A DNA stretch of 64,000 nt from Cyathus striatus (lineage: Eukaryota; Basidiomycota; Agaricomycetes; Agaricales; Nidulariaceae). The stretch covers positions 4,588,001 through 4,652,000 of the forward strand of contig JAOVFP010000001.1 of assembly GCA_025738555.1 (NCBI GenBank), in the 5' to 3' direction. A program made the translations under genes and the position numbers. Shown here piece after piece: positions 11,946-23,498 of this stretch; within the stretch, counting starts at the first letter, position 1; the number at the start of each line of letters is the position of its first letter. The notes beneath the pieces were generated by a model, which was given only the letters and a program-made list of their open reading frames with translations, had not been told where the DNA came from and searched no databases.

Positions 11946-13284
11946 AGGAGCAGAGGTATATTGGGCAGGGCAAGGTCATTATTGAGTAATGAAAATACAA
12001 AGCTTCCAGACTTCCTGACCATAGTTCATCAATAGCATAATTAGAGAGTAGAAATATGAATATAAATATAAATCATTAGTAGCAGACAGCAGGTAATATA
12101 CTCTGGAATTACTAGAGTATGATGATTTACTAGGCAGAGGATGGGCAGGAAACATGCTCTGGAGTATGATGATCTACTAATAAAATAGAAAGAAGGGGAG
12201 AGGGGAATGTACATTACAATTGAAATAGTAACTAGGAAGACAGTGTACTGTACTAATATAATCAATTTGGCACCCTTTACAGTGTGTTACATTCCAAACT
12301 CATAGATACATTTGGCACTTCAAGATTTTAGGCATTACATATTGTAATTTTTGGCATGTCAGGTATTTTTATTGTTACATGTAGCTTTAAAATTAAAGCA
12401 ATGTTGTCTAGCAGATAAATGGTACAGTAAGTAATGTTTCTATGATGAATGTTACTTGTAGTGTGTATGACTGCTGGTTCAAAATCCCTCAGTGTGTAAT
12501 TATTTTACTTCTTTGAATATTGTAATTAGTCATTGGCCATTTAAGCACAAGTATTGAATACTTATTTAATTAAATACTAAGTATGATTACAGCTTACAAT
12601 GCCATCCTACTGAGCCAAACCAGCATTACTGAGATTTATTACATTATAATAATAAAAATAGCTCAGACATTGATTAAGGTATACCAAACTATGCTAACAT
12701 TCTACAATAACTTGTACAGTAGTTTAGAGACAATACAGACCTTAAAAATGACACTTTTTGAAGAAGACAAAAATTTTGGGAAAATTCAGCATTTCTATTT
12801 CAGATGCACTATTACCCTTAAATTTCAGCATATCTAACAGGTGCATTATATATTACTGCCAAATTGATTGTGTTAGTACAGTAATGTATTCCTCTTACAT
12901 ATACTCAAAGCATAATGAGTTGAATTGAGATGCTAAAGCAAGAAGTAGGGTTAATGAAGTGAAAGAAGCCAGGTGAGAAGACAGTTCAAGGAGTAGAAGA
13001 ATGAGATGGAGAGGAGGCAGGAAGGGAAGGGGAGGGTACCAAAAGCAATAATGACACATGATGCAGCATTGGCTGGTGTTCATAATTCTACATACATTGA
13101 GCTTTATTGGTTTTTGTTTTTCATTTATTTGCTGGAAAAATAGGCATTTATAGGTTGTAAATGATTACTATAACTATAAACTTAGAGCAAAGGAGGTTGG
13201 ATAGATCAAATGGATGCTACTTACTTTTCATGAGCATCTATACCTGCACAAGGCCACCAGAAATCATCAGTCATGACAGGCAAG
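11946..13284. other. Unassigned AT-rich DNA
   Basis: Only short, low-complexity open frames are present. Nothing recognised. Confidence 0.5.
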
Positions 13285-13555
13285 TGTTAGATATTCTGGG
13301 TTGCACAGCCTCTAGATCAGACCTTGGTGGGACTATGGTAACCTTGGTAGGACTTTGGTAACCTTGGTAAGACTTTGGTAGGACTTTAGTAGAACTTTGG
13401 TAGATCACTCTAGTATATAAACACTCTGTATCTTGGTAGTTGTCAACAAGTTTCCTCCTCATCTGTATCTGTGTTAGTGTCTGTGTTTGAGTCTTTGCTC
13501 CATTATCACACTCTATTCTCTCAATCACCTCTTTCTACTCTTGTTACTTCTGACA
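13285..13555 (+). mobile_element. Solo LTR-A, divergent U3
   Basis: Perfect TSD GCAAG (13280-13284 and 13556-13560). Same U3 subfamily as 11650-11940, with ACCTTGGTAGGACTTTGG units. Confidence 0.92.
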
Positions 13556-14304
13556 GCAAGAGTGTCATATTTAAAATAGTTTGTATCTATTTGGCTGTGT
13601 GATACTTTAAATTTTGTGAGAGAAAGTATTTTCAAAATGTTTTTAGATTATTTTACTTATCCAGTTCATAATAAACAAATTTCATATATATATTCATCAG
13701 CCAAATATATTCAAAATGTTCACAAACTATTCTTTAAAAGTGAATAATATTATAACAATAATTAACAAAATTTTGTATATATTCTTCAGCCAAATATACT
13801 GAAAATATTCAAAAAGTATTCTTTAAAAGTGAATAATATTATTACAAAATTTTGCAGATTACAGGTTATAAAATATAAAATATTCTGCTCATTGATATTT
13901 CTATAATATGTCCAGAATATTTGTGAATACTTCTCACAAGATTCAAAGTAGTTTTCCCTCAAATATCTATTATATATACACTGAATACTTGAAATTAAAA
14001 TATTAAATTCTTTCTAATATATGATATAAAGCATAAAATTAAATTAAATTGCAAAAATTATTATCAAATTATTATAATAGATATAACTGAAGAATAATTT
14101 ATTAAAAAATTAAATAAAAATAAACAAAAAATAGTGGTATACTTCTGAAAATTAGAATAAAAATAATTATTTTTCAAAATGTAACATAAAATTAAATTAG
14201 TAAAATTATTATGTATGAAAAGTAGTAAAAATAAAAATTAAGTAATTACTATAACTAGTTCAAATTTAGATATAAATAAATGCAAAATGATTACAATATT
14301 AATT
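13556..14304. other. Extremely AT-rich spacer
   Basis: Dominated by A/T runs with no open frame of note; ends at TSD TAATT. No gene. Confidence 0.6.
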
Positions 14305-14316
14305 TGTCAGAAGTAA

Positions 14317-14512
14317 TATAGGCAACCAGTTGCCTGTCAACAGCTTTCCACTGTTTCAATTCCTTGAGATCTTTAGGAGGAGACCCAGAGGAGACCCCTG
14401 TAATGCCTGCACCTAAAAAGAACATGTTCATCTTTTTGACCCATAAGTGCCAGCTGTTGGAAGTGAGGATGGGAATATTGGCCATAAGTTCAGAAGCATT
14501 GTGGAGAGACAT
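14317..14512 (-). pseudogene. gag: Truncated copia A gag
   Basis: The frame opens at an ATG (14512) with MSLHNASELMANIPILTSN and matches the first about 65 residues of the intact gag at 33724-34776, ending at ...DRQLVAYI where the deletion begins. The capsid core and zinc knuckle are lost. Only gag, not pol, is represented in this LTR-A element, as in the other gag copy. Confidence 0.85.
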
Positions 14513-14791
14513 GGTGAATGATGACTGGAAATAAAAAGATTGATGGTGTGGTTGAAACTGAAATGGAATAACCAAAACAGACAATGGAAAGAATGATGTG
14601 ATGTAGGATTGTGAGTAGCAGTGGTGATATGTTGTGGCAAAGATTAAAAGGCGGGGCCCATAACCTGTCAGAAGTAACAAAGATAAGGAGTGTGGTAGAG
14701 AGAGAATAGAGGATAATGAAGAGCAAAGAGAGTGATAGTGGAGCAAAGACTCAGACACAAACACAGACACAGACACAAGATGGGGAGGAAA

Positions 14792-16239
14792 TGTGAGATG
14801 TGCAACCAGGACAGTGACCTGCAGGACTGAGAGAGACAATAGAGTCTGAAGTCCAATGTACAGTGAGCAAGTATTAGATTGAAGTAGTATGTGTACAGCT
14901 TACCTGAAGTCCAATATACAGTGAGCAAGTCAGACTCCAAACCAGTCGCTTTCCGCGCGTTCAAGTAGGCTAACGCCGTTATATCCGAAGAAGTTGAACT
15001 TGAACGCGCTACAAGCGACTGGCAAAACTTGTAAGGTCGGTCACGTGGTTTTGTTCCCATGGGCACTCGAGTCTCGGTTTTATCTCGAGTGCTTGCCGCT
15101 TTCGCCAACCACATACATAATTGTGTCTGCAGCTCAGCGGCCCGAAAATGTGCAATCATATTTTTTAAATAGTATTTGAATTGTATGTAGAGTATATAAT
15201 GATTTTTATTTATGTATTGTGTCTAAGGTTTTTTGGAATTGACAGCTGAGACTGTCACCAAATTGTAATCTAACTGATACTACTATAAAATAATTGAACA
15301 CCTGATAATAATTAAACTAAAAACTTATATGTAAATGAGATCCAGATGTATTACATTGTCGAGATGACTTAGAATGTGCTGATTAAGTTCACAAGCACCC
15401 TAAAAGTATCGTCATGAATGGACATTGAACAATCCAAGAACAATTTGCCCCACTCTCGAGTCTAACCTTGGTTACTGAAGCAAGAAAATACATAACCCGA
15501 ATTGGTGTCGTCACGCAGGATGTGGCACTGATGACCTTTGGCCACATTGGTATGTGATTGTTATATACATTCTAATTGAATTAATGACCTGCAGAAAGTC
15601 CTTGTTATGACGAAACTCCTCTACACATACCACCTTCAGCTCATTCGACTCATTCAAATATTAGTTTGTATTTTGGATAGTTATTACTGTCAAGTTCTGA
15701 ATTATTTTAGCATATAATAGAACTTGTCCTGTTACACTTTGGTTACACTACAAATAAAGCCATTTTATACACTTACTCTACATATGATGAAAATACTATT
15801 AAAAAATATGATTGCACATTTTCGAGCCACTGAACTGCAGACACAATTATGTATGTGGTTGGCGAAAGCGGCAAGCACTCGAGATAAAACCGAGACTCGA
15901 GTGCCCATGGGAACAAAACCACGTGACCGACCTTACAAGTTTTGCCAGTCGCTTGTAGCGCGTTCAAGTTCAACTTCTTCAGATATAACGGCGTTAGCCT
16001 ACTTGAACGCGCGGAAAGCGACTGGTTTGGAGTCTGTGAGCAAGTGGGGATTGCCACTGTAAGACCTCAGGATTATATACTACTAGCTTATCTACCAAAG
16101 TCCGAGGGTCTAAGGGTCTAAGGGTCCAACCAAGGTCTAAGGGTCCAACCAAGGTCCCAACCCAGGTCCAGTATCTAAGTTTACCTAAGTCTACCTAAGG
16201 TTCATTAGTCAGCAGAGAAGTGTCAGATCACTTCTAACA
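14792..16239 (-). mobile_element. Solo LTR-B interrupted by a MULE-like element
   Basis: Complete reverse-oriented LTR-B (TGTGAGATGTG to CACTTCTAACA) inserted in LTR-A with perfect TSD GGAAA (14787-14791 and 16240-16244). It carries the internal duplication typical of one LTR-B subtype and is split at 14930/16037. Confidence 0.92.
14931..16036. mobile_element. Non-autonomous MULE-like element, 1106 bp
   Basis: Flanked by a perfect 9-bp TSD TGAGCAAGT (14922-14930 and 16037-16045) and bounded by terminal inverted repeats of about 245 bp (14931-15175 and about 15795-16036) that differ at only a handful of positions. Termini are CAGACTCCAAACCAGTCGC. Long TIRs with 9-bp TSDs are the hallmark of Mutator-like elements. 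There is no transposase; the open frames inside the TIRs are side effects of the inverted repeat. The TIRs are strikingly GC- and CpG-rich (CGCGCG, CTCGAG, CACGTG) against the AT-rich surroundings. Confidence 0.9.
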
Positions 16240-16446
16240 GGAAACTTGTTTACTACTACCAAGATACAGAGTGTTTATATACTGAGGGTGTCTACCAAAG
16301 TCCCAACCAAGGTCCATGTAACTAAGGTAACTGACAGCTGTCAATCTGTCAATCACATATCTGTCAATTACAGAACTGTCAAGTATGACAGGTGACAAGT
16401 GACAGCTGTCAAAGAAGCTGTGCAACCCTGAATATCTAACATAATT

Positions 16447-17031
16447 TTAAAATTAAATAAATATATTGCTTTGAAATTATACATAATATAATAATGAAAT
16501 GGATTCTTGAATTACTAGTACAAGAGTAAAGAATAGTTTACTAAAGAGTTTATGTTTATAGTAGAAATTCATGAGATATCTGCATGTATCTAATTCACAC
16601 ACAATTACATATGCTCATTCTGCAAACATCTGTACTATGTATGTAATAAGCATAGCCAAACTGTGCAATATTTACATGTAGATTTTCTATATATTTTCTT
16701 CTAACTATTATAATTGTCACATGTCTTGTATGTAATTGTGAACTCAGCTATAAATTTAAATGAGAGTGATAATTAACAGCTAAGTGCTAGATCTAGACCA
16801 ACAAGGATGTAATAGATACCACTAGTTTCAACATGAACCTTTTTTAAATTTTCATATATTATATATTATTTTACATTGACTAAATTTAATATTGGAATTA
16901 TCTTACACATATATCTATATTTAATATTAGTAATTAGTGTTGCCATGGTGAGGCTAAAAAGCCAAGAGCCAATGTAACCAAACCGATTTTGAGCTAAGCC
17001 AAGTCATTATATTGGCTAGTAGCTTTCAGGC
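16447..17031. other. Unassigned AT-rich DNA
   Basis: No gene or boundary recognised. Near 16970-17030 the block AAGCCAAGAGCCAATG precedes the S1 copy. Confidence 0.5.
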
Positions 17032-17269
17032 TATTAGATGTAGCAAAGTGACCACACCAGGTTTGAACCTGGGACCTATCTGATAGTTTCAGAGTGCTCT
17101 AACCAACTGAGCTATATGGTCTTGTTCAAGTGAAAGTTGGGTTGTATTATATATACCCAAGGACCAAGTGTGTTATTCCTGCCAAGAGCCTCTGTGTATT
17201 ACTGGGTAGGCATATATGGAATACTCAGGGACTCTACCTGTCACATGACTAATACATCATCATGCAACA
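17032..17269 (-). mobile_element. S1 short tRNA-bearing element
   Basis: Reverse-oriented S1 (TGTTGCATGATG to ACATCTAATA), 238 bp. No matching TSD: its 5' end abuts an internal part of LTR-B, so one flank was lost by rearrangement. Confidence 0.8.
17049..17121 (-). tRNA. tRNA-like sequence of S1
   Basis: Acceptor stem GACCATA/TGTGGTC, D arm with box A (TAGCTCAGTTGG) and T arm with box B (GGTTCAAACCC) all pair. The anticodon loop lacks T33, so a working isotype is doubtful. A TATATAATA stretch lies about 25 bp upstream. Confidence 0.55.
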
Positions 17270-17634
17270 GGTACTGGACCTGGGTTGGGACCTTGGTTGG
17301 ACCCTTGGACTTAGGTTGGACCCTTGGACCCTTAGACCCTTAGACCCTCAGACTTTGGTAGATAAGCTAGTAGTATATAATCCTGAGGTCCTACAGTGGC
17401 AATCCCCACTTGCTCACTGTACATTGGACTTCAGGTAAGCTGTACACATACTACTTCAATCTAATACTTGCTCACTGTACATTGGACTTCAGACTCTATT
17501 GTCTCTCTCAGTCCTGCAGGTCACTGTCCTGGTTGCACATCTCACATAAGGGTCCAAGGGTCCAACCAAGGTCCAGTACCTAAGTTTACCTAAGGTTTAT
17601 TAGTCATCAGAGAAGTGTCAGATCACTTCTAACA
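17270..17634. mobile_element. Head-to-head LTR-B rearrangement
   Basis: 17270-17546 is LTR-B in plus orientation from GGTACTGG to the CTCACA end, without its first about 95 bp. 17547-17634 is the first about 90 bp of LTR-B in minus orientation ending CTTCTAACA. Inverting the first part would give a nearly normal reverse LTR-B, so an internal inversion is likely. Confidence 0.75.
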
Positions 17635-18007
17635 AGCATGACACAGGTGTGACAATGTTGTATAGTATTGCAGTATCACAATATTATGTGTCTCACAGTC
17701 TTGTAGTCATCACAGCTACTTTCACATGATGTCATGCTCAACGCATGATTCACACTTTTCACATGGCATTACACTCAACATACAGTGTCACACTTTTCAC
17801 TTTCACATAGTGTCACAGTATCTTTTACATAATGTCACACTTGTCATGTTTATCACACTTTTTGTAGTGTCACAATATCACAGATTTTGACAGCTGTGAC
17901 ACTATGTGACAAGTGTGATAATGAAGATGACCCTGATGACTATGACAATGTGAATGTGATATTTGCTTCATTATGACCATGTGTGATACTGTGACACTAT
18001 GCAATGG
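17635..18007 (-). repeat. GTGACA/TGTCACA-rich degenerate minisatellite
   Basis: Dense imperfect repeats of TGTCACA and CACATGAT-type words, similar to those in Z arms and at 54090-54290. No coding signal. Confidence 0.6.
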
Positions 18008-18314
18008 TGTTAGATATTCAGGGTTGCACAGCTTCTTTGACAGCTGTCACTTGTCACCTGTCATACTTGACAGTTCTGTGATTGACAGATTGACAGCTGT
18101 CAGTTACCTTAGTTACAGGACCTTGGTTGGACTTTGGTAGACACCCTCAGTATATAAACACTCTGTATCTTGGTAGTAGTAAACAAGTTTCCTCCCCATC
18201 TTGTGTCTGTGTCAGTGTTTGTGTCTGAGTTATTTGCTCTCTCATCACCCTCCTTGCTCCTTCATTATTCTTTATCCTCTCAACCACCCTCCTTTATTCT
18301 TGTTACTTCTGACA
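18008..18314 (+). mobile_element. Solo LTR-A
   Basis: Perfect TSD AATGG (18003-18007 and 18315-18319). Contains one TGACAGCTGTCA palindrome pair and a single short TTGACAG spacer. Confidence 0.93.
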
Positions 18315-19055
18315 AATGGTAACTGTGACAACTCCAATACTGTGATACTGCAAAGTGTGACAAGTATAATACTATGTGAAACATAACTGTGATGACTGCA
18401 ACTGTGAGACACTTGATATTGTGATACTGTAATACTATGTGACTCTGTGGGAAAACAAAGTTATATTTCATTTCCATCAATTGGAAATTTTCTCATTCCA
18501 CCTGGATTCCACCTGGAAAAAATGTTTTTTAACATGGACTCAATGTGGACTTTGTCCGGAAATTATCATGTGTGAGATGTGCAACCAGGACAGTGACCTG
18601 CAGGACTGAGAGAGACAATAGAGTCTGAAGTCCAATGTACAGTGAGCAAGTATTAGATTGAAGTAGTATGTGTACAGCTTACCTGAAGTCCAATGTACAG
18701 TGAGCAAGTGGGGATTGCCACTGTAGGACCTCAGGATTATATACTACTAGCTTATCTACCAAAGTCCAAGGGTCCAAGGGTCCAAGGGTCCAACTAAGGT
18801 CTAAGGGTCCAACCAAGGTCCCAACCCAGGTCCAGTACCTAAGTTTACCTAAGTCTACCTAAGGTTCATTAGTCAGCAGAGAAGTGTCAGATCACTTCTA
18901 ACACATGTCCATCTGGACTCCATTCAGAAAATCTGTGTTCCATGTGGATTCCATCTGGAAAATCTGATTTTCATATGGAGTCCACCCAGAAATTCTGGAC
19001 ATTTTCTTGTCCATTTGGAGTCCATCTGAAAATTGGGGGGGAGGGTAAAGTACTG
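18315..19055 (+). mobile_element. Right end of an X/Y-family element (left end not found)
   Basis: GTGACA minisatellite (18315-18440) is followed by a block rich in TCCATCTGGA and GGACTCCA words (18470-19030), a G-run and the terminus GGGTAAAGTACTG at 19055. This matches end 1 (CAGTACTTTA...) of elements X and Y. No matching left terminus or 7-bp TSD was found in the window. Confidence 0.6.
18571..18903 (-). mobile_element. Solo LTR-B
   Basis: Complete reverse LTR-B with the internal duplication. Flanks share CATG but a clean 5-bp TSD is not certain. Confidence 0.88.
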
Positions 19056-19320
19056 AAATAAAGCCAAGGGAGTTTACTCAACATATGAGAATATCAGACT
19101 TTAATGAGAGTCCAGTGATTTACTCTCAGAAGAATCTCAGTGGACTCTCTTAAACTTATCTCATTTAAATATCACTGGACTCTCAGAGACTCTCACCCAA
19201 TGAGAATTAGGTGAGATTTTACTGAGATGAAAATTGTACATTTTCTCACTGTAGTCTTGGTAAACTCTTACTGAACTCTCTCTACTCTTTCATTCTATCA
19301 CTGGATTCTACTAAGAATGT
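19056..19320. other. ACTCTCA-rich unassigned stretch
   Basis: Imperfect repeats of GGACTCTC and TCTCA words (for example 19135-19195). No gene. Confidence 0.5.
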
Positions 19321-19800
19321 GGGTCAGTATCATGTCCTCCAATATTGGCTTCCACACTTTGTTTGAGCCAATTAACATGAGCTCTTGCACATTAGAGAAG
19401 AGCTCTTGAGTTAGAAACAGTGGTAGTGTGCTTCAAAAGTGCATCCTGCAGAGGTGTTTAACTTCTGATTTTTCCCATTCTTCTATTGAGTCATCCCCTC
19501 CCTCATCAATGTATACATCAAGTTTCTCAACATGAGATAGAATGGCTGAACATGGGAACTCCCTTGTGAAATCAAAATACTTAGTCATTCTTGATACTGT
19601 TCTGAATGTTTTGGCACTGAACAAGTGTGAGTGTTTTCAAGCACAATAAAGGAACTCAGAGTTAGTTAGTGAAATGCTTTTGAAGATTTCCATGAGCAGA
19701 TAATCATATTTCCTGTGAACATCAAATAGGTGTGCAAATGACCTTGTCAAATACTTTGACTGGGATTTTGGGGAACCAGGAATGGGATGAAGCTGAGATG
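19321..19800 (-). pseudogene. Unrecognised protein-like fragment
   Basis: The minus strand keeps protein-like frames with at least two stops: a segment near 19740-19640 (FAHLFDVHRKYDYLL), a stop, a 63-codon frame at 19433-19624 (MTKYFDFTREFPCSAIL...), another stop, then more readable sequence to about 19320. Composition is ordinary coding-like rather than repeat-like. I do not recognise the family. It lies downstream of the hAT gene and could be a second product of that element or an unrelated fossil. Confidence 0.4.
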
Positions 19801-20156
19801 GAGAGGGGGAAGAAGTAGAGAGTAGAAATAGATTAAATACAGCCTGAGGTAGACATTATGGAAGATAGTACAAGTTCAACCATAGACTGGCTCACTGCCA
19901 GTAGTGCTGTGGGCAGAATGTTTTGACCCCCATTCTGCCATTCTGCCAAGTTGTAAAAGTAGCAGCAGAATTATTTTTGTACACAAGCATAATTCTGTGT
20001 ATTTAGAACCAATTTACGATGATTTTACTATCTTGTTGATACCCTGCAATTGAGCAACAGCTGATTAACATCCCACTGACCTCCTTCGCCATTGCTATCC
20101 ATATTAACCACCTGAATCTCTTCTTCAAACAGAACTGGTAGAATTCCCTTATCAAC
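19801..20156. other. Unassigned, adjoining hAT 3' end
   Basis: Contains a CCATTCTGCCATTCTGCCA repeat near 19930; otherwise nothing recognised. Confidence 0.4.
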
Positions 20157-21593
20157 TCAATCCAATTCATCAAAATCATAGACATTTCCATTGAGTATTT
20201 CATGGTCAAAACTAGTCATTTCATCCTGTACAGTCTGCGAGTTTTCAACTGTTACAAATGCTTCTTCTAAATCTTCAAGGGTTGTATCCTTGAATGTTTC
20301 TGTATGTTCAAGGTCTGCAATATACTCTGAAGAACTGGAAGCAACCATAGGCGGCACCCATGTAATGTCATCCTGTAGTGAATTAATGAGATTGACATTA
20401 ATTCCCTGTTTATCATGGGTATGTATGTGGGCATGATGATCATGAGTTGGTCCAAGTCCTGTTGTATCATTAGAGAGCTCCCTGTGATAGTGTGACTGTA
20501 ATTTGGCTATGTGCTCCATCATTCTAAATGGTCATATTGCAGCACTTGACTGACTGTGTTCCACCCAAGTCTGAAAATAGGTGTTCAACTTCTGCAGCAT
20601 GTGGAACAATAGAGAATAGCACAATGACAAGATTTTTAATTGGATGCTCAGTACTTTTTACCTGTAATGACTTCCACCAGTCCAATCCATCAATATGTCC
20701 ACCTGAGAAAGGTAATTTGCATAGATTATAAAGCTTTATGTCATCTACAAGCTTTCTAGCATTAGCAACATTCCACTTCCAGCAGTGAGCAAGAGATGTG
20801 GCAGTTTTTAGCATAAAATCCAAAGTACGACTATTGGATACCTGGAAGAGGGCAAGTCTGCAGCACAATGGATGGAGGAATGAGGTGAGTGAATGAATCT
20901 CAGTATCCATTTCGTAAAAACAGCAATTAAGCACTGTTCTTGAATTGCTCCAAAAGTCGAAATTTTCATCATTCTCTTGACTGTACTGAAGGTGGGACAT
21001 GTGTTGTGCACAGTGTATTAGCTTGAGCATGCAGTCTGCAAGATTAGTCTCTCATGACTCCAGATTTCCAATGGCATTGACAAGTGGCTTTGTAACTTTG
21101 ACGAGCTGATTAAGAAGTGGCCAGTACATATTGTTGCTATTTATAGCTGTATCCTGCACATCCTGTGGAATTGGTGGCAGACTGTTTATACATTTTGAGG
21201 CATCTTGCTGAATACAAATATGTGCTAGTGCATTCCTGTTAAGCTTACAGTGAGAAAATATTAAATGTGTGATATTAAAACTAACTTATAATCAAGAACA
21301 CTTAATGACAGGAGAATGAGTGAATACCAGTGGGTTTCACAATGCTTTTTCAATGAGTGAGTAACATTATCATGAGTAGCTTCTTCTTTCAGCTGACCCC
21401 CCCAAAAATGAGAACAGTTGAAAAATGTCACAATGCAAACAGTCTTTTGTATCACAAGTTTTATAATTGGGAAGGTTACAATTTCTCCAATAATTGTGTT
21501 CAGGCCATGGAGAAAGCAAGCAAATGTCTATAAAGCACATCAGAACTGAAGAAATACTATAATCCCAAAATACATACCAGGACAGCATCATAT

Positions 21594-21916
21594 TGTCAGA
21601 AGTAACAAGAATAGAGGGGGTGGATGGAGAGAGAATAGAGGATAATAAAGAGCAAGGAAGGTGATAAGGGAGCAAATAACTCAGACACAAACACTGACAC
21701 AGACACAAGATGGGGAGGAAACTTGTTGACAACTACCAAGATACAGAGTGTTTATATACTGAGGGTGTCTACCAAAGTCCAACCAAGGTCCTGTAACTAA
21801 GGTAACTGACAGCTATCAATCTATCAATCACATATCTGTCAATCACAGAACTGTCAAGTATGACAGGTGACAAGTGACAGCTGTCAAAGAAGCTGTGCAA
21901 CACTGAATATCTAACA
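21594..21916 (-). mobile_element. Solo LTR-A inside hAT
   Basis: Perfect TSD CATAT (21589-21593 and 21917-21921). Removing it restores the hAT reading between QQKY and the downstream FACFLH segment. Confidence 0.93.
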
Positions 21917-22224
21917 CATATTTCTGTTGGAAGCATTGACACCATGCCCACATTACTGTAGGATTATCAGTAGTGGCTGCAATGAAGTTGTCACCAGACT
22001 CTACACCCATGTGGGTGAATGCTTTCAAAGACAAACCCCAAAGATTGTCTGCAGAACCTCATTGGCCAGATATATCCTCAATACTAATAATAACTGGCTG
22101 GCAGTTTACTTCGGCTGCAATAGTAGCATATACACTGTGTTTTAGTTTATCCTCCCATCCATCCAAAAGAATTGTCAGCATCTTTCTTTCTTGAAGTTGC
22201 TTGAGGTCTGACAACTGACAGTCT

Positions 22225-22594
22225 TGTTAGATATTCAGGGTTGCACAGCTTCTTTGACAGCTGTCACTTGTCACCTGTCATACTTGACAGTTCTGTGATT
22301 GACAGATCCTTGATTGACAGTTCTGTGATTGACAGATCCTTGATTGACAGTTCTGTGATTGACAGACTGACAGCTGTCAGTTACCTTAGTTACATGGACC
22401 TTGGTTGGGACTTTGGTAGACACCCTCAGTATATATATACACTCTGTAACTTGGTAGTAGTAAACAAGTTTCCTCCCCATCTTGTGTCTGTGTCTGTGTT
22501 TGTGTCTGAGTTATTTGCTCCCTTATCACCTTCCTTGCTCTTTATTACTCTCTATCCTCTCAACCACCCTCCTTTATTCTTGTTACTTCTGACA
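22225..22594 (+). mobile_element. Solo LTR-A with expanded TTGACAG cluster
   Basis: Perfect TSD AGTCT (22220-22224 and 22595-22599). The U3 contains five alternating TTCTGTGATTGACAG and ATCCTTGATTGACAG units, the longest cluster in the window. It also interrupts the hAT gene. Confidence 0.93.
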
Positions 22595-22763
22595 AGTCTG
22601 CATATTGACTATCAATCATCGAATGGGACATCACATAGCAAGATGGAAGCTGATAGGCAGGGCAAATGACATTAATAAACTTATGGAGAAATGGGTTTTC
22701 AACTGTGAGGAAAGGGATATTTCCATGAATTACAAATCTAAAGATAATACTAAGTGTCAGCAT

Positions 22764-23222
22764 TCAAAGATAAACTAAAATCAGAGAAATTACATGCTTG
22801 AAAGTATTTAAATGCCAGGTTCCTGTGCTAGTGCAGTAGATAGACTAGTTCTAAGGATGATGTGCTTCCCAAGTTAATTGGTCAACTTTTTTTTTTTTTG
22901 AGTGGCCAGAAAAATAAAACATGATGTATTATGTAATAATTACTTACTATATATAGTATACATTACATAATCGAACCACCTCAATTCTAAGCTCAAGCAA
23001 TGATGTCCATCCAAACACTTTGAGGTATACAAAGATATGAAGTATATTTTTTAACTGTGTATGCATCCTGTTGGATGTTAAGTTCAATTCTAAGATATTA
23101 TCAGAGTCATAAGGAAAGTTCAGATATGAGGAGGATAGTTATTAGTGCTTACTGATAGGCACTCATGTACCATTAACAATAACAAAAAAACCTTCATATA
23201 TGAGCTGTATAAATTGCATTTA
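22764..23222. other. Unassigned AT-rich DNA upstream of hAT
   Basis: May include the 5' end of the hAT element; no start exon or TIR could be identified. A poly-T run lies near 22889. Confidence 0.45.
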
Positions 23223-23498
23223 TGTTAGATATTCAGGGTTGCACAGCTTCTTTGACAGCTGTCACTTGTCACCTGTCATACTTGACAGTTCTGTGATTGA
23301 CAGATATGTGATTGACAGATTGACAGCTGTCAGTTACCTTAGCTACATGGACCTTGGTTGGGACTTTGGTAGACACCCTCAGTATATATATACACTCTGT
23401 AACTTGGTAGTAGAAAACAAGTTTCCTCCCCATCTTGTGTCTGTGTTAGTGTTTGTGTCTGAGTCATTTGCTCTCTTATCACCTTCCTTGCTCTTATT

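Larger units (their letters stand above)
14305..16441 (-). mobile_element. Deleted gag-type copia A element, itself a nested target
   Basis: Perfect TSD TAATT (14300-14304 and 16442-16446). On the minus strand it reads: 5' LTR-A (16441-16245 plus 14791-14666), initiator-tRNA primer site (14665-14654), start of gag, then a deletion from gag straight into the last 12 bp of the 3' LTR (14305-14316). A solo LTR-B containing a MULE-like element is inserted in the 5' LTR. The exact TSD shows the deletion happened after, or during, integration. Confidence 0.85.
20157..22763 (-). pseudogene. Fungal hAT-family transposase, decayed
   Basis: Conserved hAT segments appear in order on the minus strand: HGNIPFLTVENPFLHKF (about 22730), LDGWEDKLKHSVYATI (about 22150), IAATTDNPTVMWAW (about 21975), FACFLHGLNTIIGEIV (about 21510), FFNCSHFWGGQLKEE (about 21420), HCETHWYSLILLSLS (about 21335), and the C-terminal dimerisation region with WWKSL and HPIKNLVIVLFSIVPHAAEVEHLFS (about 20690-20580). 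Acidic tail sequence follows to 20157. Stop codons (for example in ...DISGQ*GSAD), frameshifts near 20523 and two inserted solo LTR-A copies make it non-functional. Family identification is confident; exon borders are not resolved. Confidence 0.85.

Noticed and set aside
14668..16062. ORFs of 94-163 codons in the MULE-like TIRs
   Set aside because: The same sequence is present in inverted form at both ends, the frames run through LTR-B borders, and there is no similarity to known proteins.
926..23173. A 22-kb Z element from 926 to about 23166, because GTACCAT precedes 926 and recurs at 23167-23173
   Set aside because: The sequence before 23167 lacks the CATAAGTGTCAGCC tip, hairpin and arrays, so the 7-mer match is probably chance.
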